Positions 53,812 to 61,403 of a DNA stretch of 64,000 bases are shown piece by piece; the stretch's first letter is position 1, and each line of letters starts with the position of its first letter. The DNA is taken from assembly GCA_045535505.1 (NCBI GenBank), contig JAZSLU010000023.1:62001-126000 (forward strand), in the 5' to 3' direction. This stretch comes from CAKSST01 sp045535505 (GTDB lineage: Bacteria > Bacillota > Clostridia > Oscillospirales > Acutalibacteraceae). A program made the translations under genes and the position numbers. The notes below the pieces were generated by a model. The model ran no database searches. It saw only the letters and a program-made list of their open reading frames with translations, and was not told the origin of the DNA.

Positions 53812-53866
53812 AAAAAAAAGAATGCAAAACCAAAGCCGACTATGCGGCAATAAATCGGTTGCACTC
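53812..53866 (-). terminator. Intrinsic terminator of the cobalamin riboswitch
   Basis: On the minus strand GAGTGCAACC pairs with GGTTTTGCATTC around an inner CCGA/TCGG hairpin, followed by eight T (complement of 53812-53819). It lies between the aptamer and the first gene, so ligand binding likely ends transcription here. Confidence 0.75.
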
Positions 53867-53897
53867 TTCTCACCAAAGTTGTGTTAAACCTAAAAAG

Positions 53898-54062
53898 ACA
53901 CGGCAGGTTTCCTGACTTATGATACCGCGGATAAATCCGCATAGGAAGCAATCCTTCTCAGGATAAAGCCCAATGGTTATATATGCTTCCGTCTCGTCAA
54001 ATACAGTAATGGCGGTTGTTCAGGATTCGAGCCTGATTCCCTTTTACATCTACTAAGATTAC
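53898..54062 (-). ncRNA. Cobalamin riboswitch aptamer
   Basis: The minus strand holds the B12 box AAGTCAGGAAACCTGCC (53902-53918), the upstream GGGAA (54037-54041) followed by a CAGG/CCTG hairpin, and CCGCCATTACTGT (54003-54015) matching the conserved CCGCCACTGT core. The CATTGGGC and GGATTGCTTCC segments in between also fit the aptamer. A promoter at 54107-54135 would start the RNA near 54099. It should repress the five-gene operon when adenosylcobalamin or another corrinoid is abundant. Confidence 0.92.
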
Positions 54063-54106
54063 AACTTTTCAAACCGTATCTTCTTATATCATATTTAGTT
54101 TATGAC

Positions 54107-54135
54107 ATTATAGCATAATCAATAATTATTTTCAA
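54107..54135 (-). promoter_or_regulatory. Promoter of the cobalamin operon
   Basis: TTGAAA (54130-54135), 17-base spacer, perfect TATAAT (54107-54112). Confidence 0.8.
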
Positions 54136-54172
54136 CATAAAATTTTCTACCATATCTAAATCTTGTTCTATT

Positions 54173-54208
54173 AAAAAAAGAGAAGTCTTACTGAACTTCT
54201 CTTTTTTT
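54173..54208. terminator. Terminator after glyS
   Basis: AAAGAGAAGT/ACTTCTCTTT stem with a short loop and seven T on either strand. It separates glyS from the cobalamin operon promoter. Confidence 0.85.
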
Positions 54209-54248
54209 AATGATTGCGCCATTAATTCACGCCGCAAATGTAGTAATT

Positions 54249-55622
54249 TTAATATTTAATTCTGTTGCGAACATACTCAACAAGGTCTTCAATTTTTACG
54301 CGCTCTTGTTTAGTTGTATCACGGTCACGCACTGTTACACAACCATCCTGCTCAGAGTCAAAGTCGTAGGTTATGCAAAGAGGTGTACCGATTTCATCCT
54401 GACGGCGATAGCGCTTACCGATTGAACCTGCATCGTCATAATCCACGCTAAACTCGGATGCGAGTGTTTTAAAGATTTCGCCAGCGGGCTCGGCAAGTTT
54501 TTTGCTCAAGGGCAAGACAGCCGCTTTAACAGGTGCGAGTGCGGGATGCAAACGCAAAACAACACGAACGTCGCCTTTTTCGTCAGTTTCTTCATCGTAG
54601 GCTTCGCAAAGGAATGCGAGTAGCACACGGTCGGCACCGAGCGAAGGTTCGATAACATACGGAACATATTTTTCGTTTGTTTCCTGATCGAAATATTCAA
54701 GACTTTTGCCCGAATCACGAATGTGTGAAGAAAGGTCAAAGTCGGTACGGTCGGCAATGCCCCAGAGTTCGCCCCAACCGAATGGGAACATAAACTCAAA
54801 GTCGGTAGTAGCGTTTGAATAGTGAGAAAGTTCTTCTTGCTCGTGGTCACGAAGTCTTAAGTTTTCCTCATTAACACCAAGACCCAAAAGCCACTGTTTA
54901 CAATATTCTTTCCAGTATGCAAACCACTCTAAATCTGTGCCGGGAGCGCAGAAGAATTCCATCTCCATCTGCTCAAACTCACGGGTACGGAAAATGAAGT
55001 TACCGGGTGTAATCTCATTTCTGAAAGACTTGCCGATTTGGCAAACACCAAAAGGAAGTTTTTTGCGGGTGGTACGCTGAATGTTTGCAAAGTTAACAAA
55101 AATACCCTGTGCTGTTTCGGGACGAAGGTAGATTTCGTTCTTTGCATCTTCTGTAACACCTTGGAAAGTTTTGAACATCAAATTGAACTTACGGATATCA
55201 GTAAAGTCCTGCGCACCGCAGTCGGGACAAACAATATTGTTTTCCTTAATATATTCGCTCATCTGCTCAAAGCTCCAACCTGCAGGGTTGGTACCATGGT
55301 CTTCAATAAGCTTATCAGCACGGTGACGAGTTTTACAAGCACGGCAATCCATCAAAGGATCGGAGAAACCGCCAACGTGGCCCGAAGCAACCCAAACCTT
55401 AGGGTTCATCAAAATTGCGCTGTCAAGGCCTACGTTATAGGGGCTTTCCTGCACAAACTTTTTCCACCAAGCTTTTTTAATGTTATTTTTTAATTCAACA
55501 CCTAACGGACCGTAGTCCCAAGTGTTTGAAAGGCCGCCATAAATTTCTGAGCCGGCGTAAACAAAGCCCCTGTTTTTAGCCAGAGCTACTATTGTTTCCA
55601 TGCTCTTTTCGCAGTTTTTCAT
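54249..55622 (-). CDS. glyS: Glycyl-tRNA synthetase, dimeric (eukaryote-like) type
   Basis: Class II enzyme that charges tRNA-Gly. About 457 aa from ATG 55622 (the frame extends upstream to 55760 but across the promoter). Motifs: KNRGFVYAGSEIYGGLSNTWDYGPLG, motif 2 AQIGKSFRNE-like CQIGKSFRNEITPG, EMEFFCAPG, and motif 3 PSLGADRVLLAFL. The C-terminal anticodon-binding domain starts near 350. It is the single-chain type found in Gram-positives rather than GlyQ/GlyS. Confidence 0.96.
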   Translation of the reverse strand: MKNCEKSMETIVALAKNRGFVYAGSEIYGGLSNTWDYGPLGVELKNNIKKAWWKKFVQESPYNVGLDSAILMNPKVWVASGHVGGFSDPLMDCRACKTRHRADKLIEDHGTNPAGWSFEQMSEYIKENNIVCPDCGAQDFTDIRKFNLMFKTFQGVTEDAKNEIYLRPETAQGIFVNFANIQRTTRKKLPFGVCQIGKSFRNEITPGNFIFRTREFEQMEMEFFCAPGTDLEWFAYWKEYCKQWLLGLGVNEENLRLRDHEQEELSHYSNATTDFEFMFPFGWGELWGIADRTDFDLSSHIRDSGKSLEYFDQETNEKYVPYVIEPSLGADRVLLAFLCEAYDEETDEKGDVRVVLRLHPALAPVKAAVLPLSKKLAEPAGEIFKTLASEFSVDYDDAGSIGKRYRRQDEIGTPLCITYDFDSEQDGCVTVRDRDTTKQERVKIEDLVEYVRNRIKY

Positions 55623-55661
55623 TTTACACACCCTATAAATATAATATTTTATCAATATATT

Positions 55662-55690
55662 ATAATAATCTACATAATAAGCTCTGTCAA
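55662..55690 (-). promoter_or_regulatory. Promoter of glyS
   Basis: Consensus TTGACA (55685-55690), 17-base spacer, TATTAT (55662-55667). The leader of about 35 nt is too short for a T-box. Confidence 0.75.
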
Positions 55691-55753
55691 GGCTTTTATG
55701 GCAAATTTTAGCTAACCGTTTTTTATAATTTATTGTTTTTCGATAAAAATATA

Positions 55754-55782
55754 TTGACAAATGATTAATTATGTGCTATTTT
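55754..55782 (+). promoter_or_regulatory. Promoter of the DUF2975-XRE-DUF4173 genes
   Basis: Consensus TTGACA (55754-55759), 17-base spacer, TATTTT (55777-55782) with an extended TG. Confidence 0.7.
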
Positions 55783-55825
55783 TTAAAAAAACAATACCAT
55801 TTTTTTACAGAGAAAGGGTTTTTTT

Positions 55826-56296
55826 ATGAGAATTGCAGACAAGCGTTGGTTCGCATTATTAATCAAATATATTATTATCGTTGCGATGGTTTTGGGCGGC
55901 ATTATAATAATCGGTCTGCCTGTCATTTTGAGATGGTCGCTTGAGCATTACGAAAAGTTTGGCAATTACAGCGAAGATTATTACACAACCTGCCTTTGCT
56001 TTTTATATCCGTCAGGTGTTTTGGGATTTATTGCGTTAACAAATGCAAAAGGACTTATCGACAGCGTTATTAACAGTGAACCCTTTATTACACAAAACGT
56101 AAGGCGCATAAAAATTCTTGCAAGAATAAGTTTTGTGCTTTGTGCTATTTATGCCGTTGGTATTATCTTCTTAAACTCTTTTTTCACAACTATACTTTTT
56201 GTGGTGTTTGGTTTGATAGCACTAATGCTTTCTTGTTTTGCCGTGCTTTTTGCCAAAGCGGTTGAATATAAAACTGATAACGATTTTACAATATAG
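55826..56296 (+). CDS. DUF2975 family membrane protein
   Basis: 156 aa with four predicted helices (LIKYIIIVAMVLGGIIIIG, CLCFLYPSGVLGFIAL, IKILARISFVLCAIYAVGIIF, LFVVFGLIALMLSCFAVLFA). The EPFITQNVRRIKILARI stretch is the DUF2975 signature. It is typically found next to a small XRE regulator, as here (14 bp gap). Function unknown. Confidence 0.85.
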   Translation: MRIADKRWFALLIKYIIIVAMVLGGIIIIGLPVILRWSLEHYEKFGNYSEDYYTTCLCFLYPSGVLGFIALTNAKGLIDSVINSEPFITQNVRRIKILARISFVLCAIYAVGIIFLNSFFTTILFVVFGLIALMLSCFAVLFAKAVEYKTDNDFTI

Positions 56297-56310
56297 GACG
56301 GTAACAAATT

Positions 56311-56514
56311 ATGGCGATAAACATAAATTTAGATGTAATGATGGCAAAAAGAAAAATGAGTCTTAACGAACTTGCTGACAAGGTAGGAATTACCCTTGCT
56401 AACCTATCCATTTTGAAAAACTGTAAGGCAAAGGCTATTCGTTTTTCAACGCTTGAAGCAATATGCGAAGCATTGGATTGTCAACCGGGCGACATATTAG
56501 AGTATATCGAATAG
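56311..56514 (+). CDS. Small XRE-family transcriptional regulator (YozG-like)
   Basis: 67 aa consisting of one helix-turn-helix: MSLNELADKVGITLANLSILK and RFSTLEAICEALDCQPGDILEY. Probably autoregulates the DUF2975 locus. Start ATG 56311 after GGACGG. Confidence 0.88.
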   Translation: MAININLDVMMAKRKMSLNELADKVGITLANLSILKNCKAKAIRFSTLEAICEALDCQPGDILEYIE

Positions 56515-56523
56515 GAGAATATT

Positions 56524-58056
56524 ATGGAAAATTTATATAACAATCAAGAAAATTACGATATTGATTACACACGCAATGAATATAACGATATTTTCCCTTT
56601 GACCGAAAAAAGTGACACTATAAGAACACTGATATTCTGCTTGATTTTCGGCATTGCGTTTGCAAACTTGTTTTTATTTGGCGGGTTTGGTATTTCGGCA
56701 CCTATACTCACGATTGGTTTTTATGCATTTGCTATACCCTATTTGTGCAAAAAGCAATCCGTTGCAACATTAAAAGATTATATACTTCTTTTACCCATTA
56801 CAGCTTTAAGTGTTGGTATTTTTTGGCACGATAACACAGGCGTTCACTTTATAACCTTACCCGTACTGTTGGTTTTAATTGCTATTCAGCTTTGTAAAAT
56901 GAGCAACATAGGCGCAAAAAACACCTTTTCAACTCAAAGCTTTTGTCAGGCGGCTTCAAGCGTTTTTGTCTTTCCCTTTAAATACTTTGATATGCCCTTT
57001 AAAACTACCAAAAATATGTTCTCAGGCAAAGCCGCAAAGTCAAAATGGGGCATGTTTTTACTTGGTCTGTTGATTGCCATACCCTTTGCCGCAATTTTTA
57101 TATTGCTTTTTTCTCGTGCAGATGCCGCCTTCTCTCAATTTTGTGATGGCTTTTTTGACAAAATAAATATTTTTGACGGTGATTTTATACCAAGCGTTAT
57201 TTTTGGTTCGTTTTTTTGCATTTATTTCTTTTGTCTGCTTATAACCTTAAAGGGCAGAAAAGAGCCGAAGGAAAATAGTATTAACTTTGACGGCTTTATT
57301 AACGGATTTATGGTTTCAACAATTTTGGCTGTTATTAACGCTATTTCTGTTTTGTTTGCAGTTATACAGTTTAAATATTTGTTTGCGGGCGGCGCCCTCC
57401 CCGACGGAATGAACCACGCCGAGTATGCGCGCACAGGCTTTTTTGAGCTTTGCACTGCCATCGCTTTTTCGATTTCGATAATTTTCTTTTGTATATTGTG
57501 TGTAAAAAAAGCCAACTCAAAATTGCCAGTCGGCATAAGAATTATGTTGAGCGTTTTTATAGGCTGTAATTTTATAATGATTGCTTCTGCATTTTATAGA
57601 ATGCTTAACTACATACAGGTTTATGACCTTACCGTAAAACGCTTTTTGGTAACCTGGCTTATTGTGATTTTTGCCGTTTGTATGCTGGGCGCTTTAATAA
57701 AATTGTGGAGCATAAAATATCACATTATAAAGCACATTGCCGTAACTGTTATTGTGATGACAATTATTCTTAATTTTGTTAACATTAATTCGTCTATTGC
57801 ATATTACAACGTAAACAAACACATTGAAAACGTATCAAACGGACAAGAAAGCCATTTAGACGTAGATTATCTGCGCAAATTAGGCACAGGCGCGACACCA
57901 GCAACCTACCGCCTATTGCGAAAAGGCGGTAAAAACACCCGATATTTAGCACTGGAATTGCTAAAAATGCAAAGTGAAGACCTAAAGCAAAAAGAATTAG
58001 AAACTTATTGCCTTACTGACATTACGGCAAAAAAATATCTTGAATATTTTTCTTGA
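56524..58056 (+). CDS. DUF4173 family polytopic membrane protein
   Basis: 510 aa with about ten or more helices between residues 35 and 420. Motifs of DUF4173 include LLFSRADAAFSQF, AGGALPDGMNHAEYARTGFFELC (a conserved loop with Tyr-Ala-Arg) and RFLVTWLIVIFAVCMLGAL. A soluble C-terminal tail (about 430-510) follows. Starts 9 bp after the XRE gene behind AGGAG. Function unknown; the gene order with XRE and DUF2975 suggests a stress-regulated membrane module. Confidence 0.85.
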   Translation: MENLYNNQENYDIDYTRNEYNDIFPLTEKSDTIRTLIFCLIFGIAFANLFLFGGFGISAPILTIGFYAFAIPYLCKKQSVATLKDYILLLPITALSVGIFWHDNTGVHFITLPVLLVLIAIQLCKMSNIGAKNTFSTQSFCQAASSVFVFPFKYFDMPFKTTKNMFSGKAAKSKWGMFLLGLLIAIPFAAIFILLFSRADAAFSQFCDGFFDKINIFDGDFIPSVIFGSFFCIYFFCLLITLKGRKEPKENSINFDGFINGFMVSTILAVINAISVLFAVIQFKYLFAGGALPDGMNHAEYARTGFFELCTAIAFSISIIFFCILCVKKANSKLPVGIRIMLSVFIGCNFIMIASAFYRMLNYIQVYDLTVKRFLVTWLIVIFAVCMLGALIKLWSIKYHIIKHIAVTVIVMTIILNFVNINSSIAYYNVNKHIENVSNGQESHLDVDYLRKLGTGATPATYRLLRKGGKNTRYLALELLKMQSEDLKQKELETYCLTDITAKKYLEYFS

Positions 58057-58081
58057 CATTAACCATATAAAAATATAGTAT
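58053..58081 (+). promoter_or_regulatory. Promoter of the 84-aa hypothetical gene
   Basis: Consensus TTGACA (58053-58058) overlaps the stop codon of the DUF4173 gene; 17-base spacer; TAGTAT (58076-58081). Confidence 0.75.
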
Positions 58082-58123
58082 TATCCTTGTAAATACTTTT
58101 TTCTAATTGGAGGTACGTAATTT

Positions 58124-58378
58124 ATGGCAGAAATATTTAAAATGCATGATATCGATTTTGATGATTTTATAAAAGCGGTTGATACCTGCAAGGGTGACGT
58201 TTTTTTAGAAACTGCTGACGGCGACGTTCTTAACTTAAAATCTAAACTTTGCCAGATTGTAGGTCTTACAACCATACTTAAAGGCGCACAGATTTCAGAG
58301 GCAAGAATTCGCTGTACAAACCCCGAAGACGAAACCCTGCTTTTTAGATTTAACCTTTATCGTAAATTGCCCGAATAA
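58124..58378 (+). CDS. Conserved hypothetical small soluble protein
   Basis: 84 aa, acidic, no signal or membrane segment; ATG 58124 behind GGAGG and a strong promoter of its own. The sequence (DFDDFIKAVDTCKGDVFLETADGD ... ARIRCTNPEDETLLFRF) suggests an alpha/beta fold. I do not recognise the family. Expression is probably high and independent of its neighbours. Confidence 0.75.
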   Translation: MAEIFKMHDIDFDDFIKAVDTCKGDVFLETADGDVLNLKSKLCQIVGLTTILKGAQISEARIRCTNPEDETLLFRFNLYRKLPE

Positions 58379-58379
58379 C

Positions 58380-58413
58380 AAAAAGCGTTCAGCCGTTGGC
58401 TGAACGCTTTTTT
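58380..58413. terminator. Terminator after the 84-aa gene
   Basis: 11-bp stem AGCGTTCAGCC/GGCTGAACGCT (58384-58394, 58398-58408), GTT loop, T run. Confidence 0.9.
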
Positions 58414-58423
58414 AATGCAAAAT

Positions 58424-58639
58424 TCAAAATGCTAAATGTAAAATTAATGTGCGGCTTCGCCGCAGATTATAAATATAACTTTCTTTATATAAATTTTCGC
58501 TTTTATAATTCAATATTTGGAGCAACATTTTAGCACCTGTACAAAAACCGTCAATATAACGTTCTTGTTCGCTGCCACTCTTAATAAATTTTTGTGCAGG
58601 TTCGATATTCACATTATATAATTCTTTTAAAATACACAT
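58424..58639 (-). CDS. Small hypothetical protein (DUF6809-like)
   Basis: 71 aa; ATG 58639 with AGGAG about 10 bases upstream. The N-terminal half LKELYNVNIEPAQKFIKSG and IDGFCTGAKMLLQIL resemble small helical clostridial proteins of the DUF6809 type. The last residues (YNLRRSRTLILHLAF) are encoded across a GCGGCTTCGCCGC hairpin and look less gene-like, so the natural C-terminus may have been changed. Divergent from an XRE regulator, a common pairing. Confidence 0.55.
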   Translation of the reverse strand: MCILKELYNVNIEPAQKFIKSGSEQERYIDGFCTGAKMLLQILNYKSENLYKESYIYNLRRSRTLILHLAF

Positions 58640-58719
58640 ATCACTACTCCTAAATAATATTTTATAAAAACTATAGTGCATTATCCGCTATGGTATAGTT
58701 TTAACAAGGGAGTGTTTTT

Positions 58720-58935
58720 ATGCTTTATCAACGAATTAGAAGTTTACGTGAAGACAAGGATTTAACACAACAAAAAATGGGTGAAATTCTTTCCTGCAGT
58801 CAGCGCGTTTACAGCAACTATGAACGTGGAGAACTTGATATACCAACAGAAATATTGATAAAATTAGCAGATTTTCATAACGTTTCGGTAGATTATCTTT
58901 TGAACAGAACGGACAAAAAAGATTTCCATAAATAA
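58720..58935 (+). CDS. XRE-family transcriptional regulator
   Basis: 71 aa with one helix-turn-helix: IRSLREDKDLTQQKMGEILSC, RVYSNYERGELDIPTEILIKLA and VSVDYLLNRTD. ATG 58720 after AAGGGAG. Likely controls itself and the divergent small gene, since their starts are only 80 bp apart. Confidence 0.9.
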   Translation: MLYQRIRSLREDKDLTQQKMGEILSCSQRVYSNYERGELDIPTEILIKLADFHNVSVDYLLNRTDKKDFHK

Positions 58936-58967
58936 AAACCGGTCGGAAATTTCCGACCGGTTTTTAT
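58936..58967. terminator. Bidirectional terminator before nif3
   Basis: Palindrome AAAACCGGTCGGAAA/TTTCCGACCGGTTTT, flanked by A and T runs, between convergent XRE and Nif3-like genes. Confidence 0.88.
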
Positions 58968-59711
58968 TTAGAATTTTATATAATCATCTATAACGGGAAC
59001 AAATTCGATGTCGCCAAACTGCTTTGAAAGAGCGTTGCAAAGGGGTTTTATAACAACCGCTTCGGTTGGATAATGACCCGCATCGAAAACCGATACGCCC
59101 ATATTGTGCGCATCAACAAAAATGTTATGCTTAATATCACCGCACAAAATACCGTCGGCGCCGTATTTTACGGCATCATACAAATATCCACCCGCGCTGC
59201 CCGAAAAGACAGCAAGGGTTTTTATTTTATTTTCGCCTGTATATTTAACCTTTGTGCCGAGTGCGCTTGACGCCAATGCAGCCACTTCTTTAGCGGTTTT
59301 TTGGCTATCAAAGCGGCAAAGCCTTCCTTGGTAGCCGTCCCCGCAAATAAAAGTTTCAAACTCGTTAAAACCTAACGCTTTGCAAAGGCAATCAGTAACA
59401 CCGCCTTTTGAAATATCAAGATTAGTGTGTGCACAAATTATTGCTATACCGTTTTTAATAAGCTCAAAAACTACGCTGTTTTGATTAACGCTTTTAAGGG
59501 GGTCAAAAATGACAGGGTGATGTGAAATTATTAGGTCTGCACCCATATCTTTTGCCTTTCTTATTCCGTCTTGCGTACAGTCAAGCATAACTGCAACTTT
59601 GCCAACATTTGCGGCTGTGTCCCCCACCAAAATGCCAACGTTATCGAAGTCACAAGCGGTATCAAAAGGACACATAACATTCAGCGCATTATAAATATCA
59701 CGTACCGTCAT
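58968..59711 (-). CDS. Nif3-like dinuclear metal-centre protein (YqfO/GTP cyclohydrolase I type 2 family)
   Basis: 247 aa. Metal-binding motifs DLIISHHPVIFDPLK and ICAHTNLDISKGGV, then GCGDIKHNIFVDAHNMG-type LCGDIKHN and DAGHYPTEAVV. Hexameric family of uncertain function, widespread in bacteria. The ATG shares a base with the glnS stop (TAATG). It lacks the central CutA1-like insertion of longer YqfO proteins. Confidence 0.9.
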   Translation of the reverse strand: MTVRDIYNALNVMCPFDTACDFDNVGILVGDTAANVGKVAVMLDCTQDGIRKAKDMGADLIISHHPVIFDPLKSVNQNSVVFELIKNGIAIICAHTNLDISKGGVTDCLCKALGFNEFETFICGDGYQGRLCRFDSQKTAKEVAALASSALGTKVKYTGENKIKTLAVFSGSAGGYLYDAVKYGADGILCGDIKHNIFVDAHNMGVSVFDAGHYPTEAVVIKPLCNALSKQFGDIEFVPVIDDYIKF

Positions 59712-61390
59712 TATTTTACACCTTTGGGATTAAATGAATCTTTTAATGCAACTGTGCGGTTAAAGATGGGTTTATCGGGTGTTGAATCTTTATCGGCGCA
59801 GAAATAACCCTGACGCATAAACTGATAGGTTGTTTTGCTGTCAGCAATTTCTTTAGGCAGGCGGCAATTTGTCAACACCTTTAAAGATTCAGGATTGAGG
59901 TTGTCTGCAAAGGATGCAACCCCCTCCTCGTCAGAGGGATTTTCAACATTGAAAAGGCGGTCGTAAAGACGAACCTCGCCCAAAACGCTGTCAGCCGCAC
60001 TTATCCAATGGATTGTGCCCTTAACCTTTCGTCCGTCGGGTGCTTCGCCACCGAAGCTTTCGGGGTCGTAGGTACAATGAACTGCGGTGATGTTTCCGTT
60101 TTCGTCGGTTTCGTGAGAGGCATACTTAATGAAATAAGCACCCTTTAATCGAACCTCTTTTTGAGGGCAAAGACGGAAGTATTTGCCGGGCGGGTCAAGC
60201 ATAAAATCGCTACGCTCGATATAAATTTCTTTTGTGAAAAGTGTTTTTGTTTTGGGAGCATCGGGGTTGTTGGGGTTTGAATCGTTCTCGACAACTTCGC
60301 ATTTATCCTCGGGGTAGCCGTCGATAATAACTTTCAAGGGGTCAAGCACAGCCATTGCACGAGGTGCGTTCATGTTAAGCTCGTCACGAACACAAGACTC
60401 AAGCAACGCATAGTCAATAACGCTGAAAGCCTTTGAAACACCGATTTTATCAACAAAATTGCGAACAGCAACAGCGGGATAACCACGGCGGCGCATACCG
60501 CAAATTGTTGCCATACGAGGATCATCCCAGCCTGAAACCAAGCCGTCATTAACAAGCTTTAAGCATTTGCGTTTGCTTGTTAATGTGTAGTTTACGTTCA
60601 TTCGTGCAAACTCAATCTGACGAGGCGGAGTGGGAATCTCTAATGCCTCCAAGAACCAGTTGTAAAGCGGACGATGATTTTCAAACTCTAAAGAGCAGAG
60701 CGAGTGTGTTACGCCCTCTTTTGCATCTGAAAGAGGATGAGCAAAATCATACATAGGATAAACGCACCACTTATCGCCTGTGCGGTGGTGAGGCACTTTC
60801 ATTATGCGATAGATTATGGGGTCACGCATATTAAGATTGGGTGAAGCCATATCAATTTTGGCTCTAAGCACACGCTCACCGTTTTCAAACTCACCCGCAG
60901 TCATACGGCGAAACAGGTCAAGATTTTCTTCAATACTGCGGTTACGGTAGGGGCTTTCAATGCCGGGTTCGGTCAAAGTGCCACGATACTCGCGCATTTG
61001 GTCTGCTGTTAAATCACAAACGAAGGCAAGACCTTTTTCAATAAGTTTTATTGCACATTCGTAAATATAATCAAAATAGTCAGATGCATAATAAACGTTG
61101 TCCCACTTAAAGCCAAGCCACTGGATATCTTCCATTATGGCATCAACATACTCAACGTCCTCTTTGGTGGGGTTGGTATCGTCGAGGCGCAAATTACAAC
61201 TTCCGTTATACTTTTGTGCTGTACCGAAGTCAATGCAAATGGCTTTAGCGTGACCGATATGCAAATATCCATTAGGCTCAGGCGGGAAACGGGTTTGAAC
61301 GTGTGAGTAAACACCCTCGCGCAAGTCCTCATCAATAAAATCGTGTATGAAGTTTGAGGTTGTAGAAACCAATTCTTTATTTTCTTCCAT
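59711..61390 (-). CDS. glnS: Glutaminyl-tRNA synthetase
   Basis: Class I enzyme that charges tRNA-Gln directly. HIGH motif FPPEPNGYLHIGHAKAI; KMSKS-equivalent YTLTSKRKCLKL; NLRLDDTNPTKE and the two C-terminal beta-barrel domains. 559 aa, complete. Most Firmicutes lack GlnRS and use Glu-tRNA-Gln amidation, so its presence is notable; it sits directly downstream of gltX in the same operon. ATG 61390 after AGGAGG. Confidence 0.96.
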   Translation of the reverse strand: MEENKELVSTTSNFIHDFIDEDLREGVYSHVQTRFPPEPNGYLHIGHAKAICIDFGTAQKYNGSCNLRLDDTNPTKEDVEYVDAIMEDIQWLGFKWDNVYYASDYFDYIYECAIKLIEKGLAFVCDLTADQMREYRGTLTEPGIESPYRNRSIEENLDLFRRMTAGEFENGERVLRAKIDMASPNLNMRDPIIYRIMKVPHHRTGDKWCVYPMYDFAHPLSDAKEGVTHSLCSLEFENHRPLYNWFLEALEIPTPPRQIEFARMNVNYTLTSKRKCLKLVNDGLVSGWDDPRMATICGMRRRGYPAVAVRNFVDKIGVSKAFSVIDYALLESCVRDELNMNAPRAMAVLDPLKVIIDGYPEDKCEVVENDSNPNNPDAPKTKTLFTKEIYIERSDFMLDPPGKYFRLCPQKEVRLKGAYFIKYASHETDENGNITAVHCTYDPESFGGEAPDGRKVKGTIHWISAADSVLGEVRLYDRLFNVENPSDEEGVASFADNLNPESLKVLTNCRLPKEIADSKTTYQFMRQGYFCADKDSTPDKPIFNRTVALKDSFNPKGVK

Positions 61391-61403
61391 ATTAGCCGTC
61401 CTC

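Noticed and set aside
54001..54062. tRNA-like GATTCGAGCC stretch
   Set aside because: It belongs to the cobalamin aptamer; no cloverleaf can be drawn and B12-box elements flank it.
58424..58470. GCGGCTTCGCCGC hairpin as a terminator
   Set aside because: No T run follows on either strand; the real terminator is at 58380-58413.
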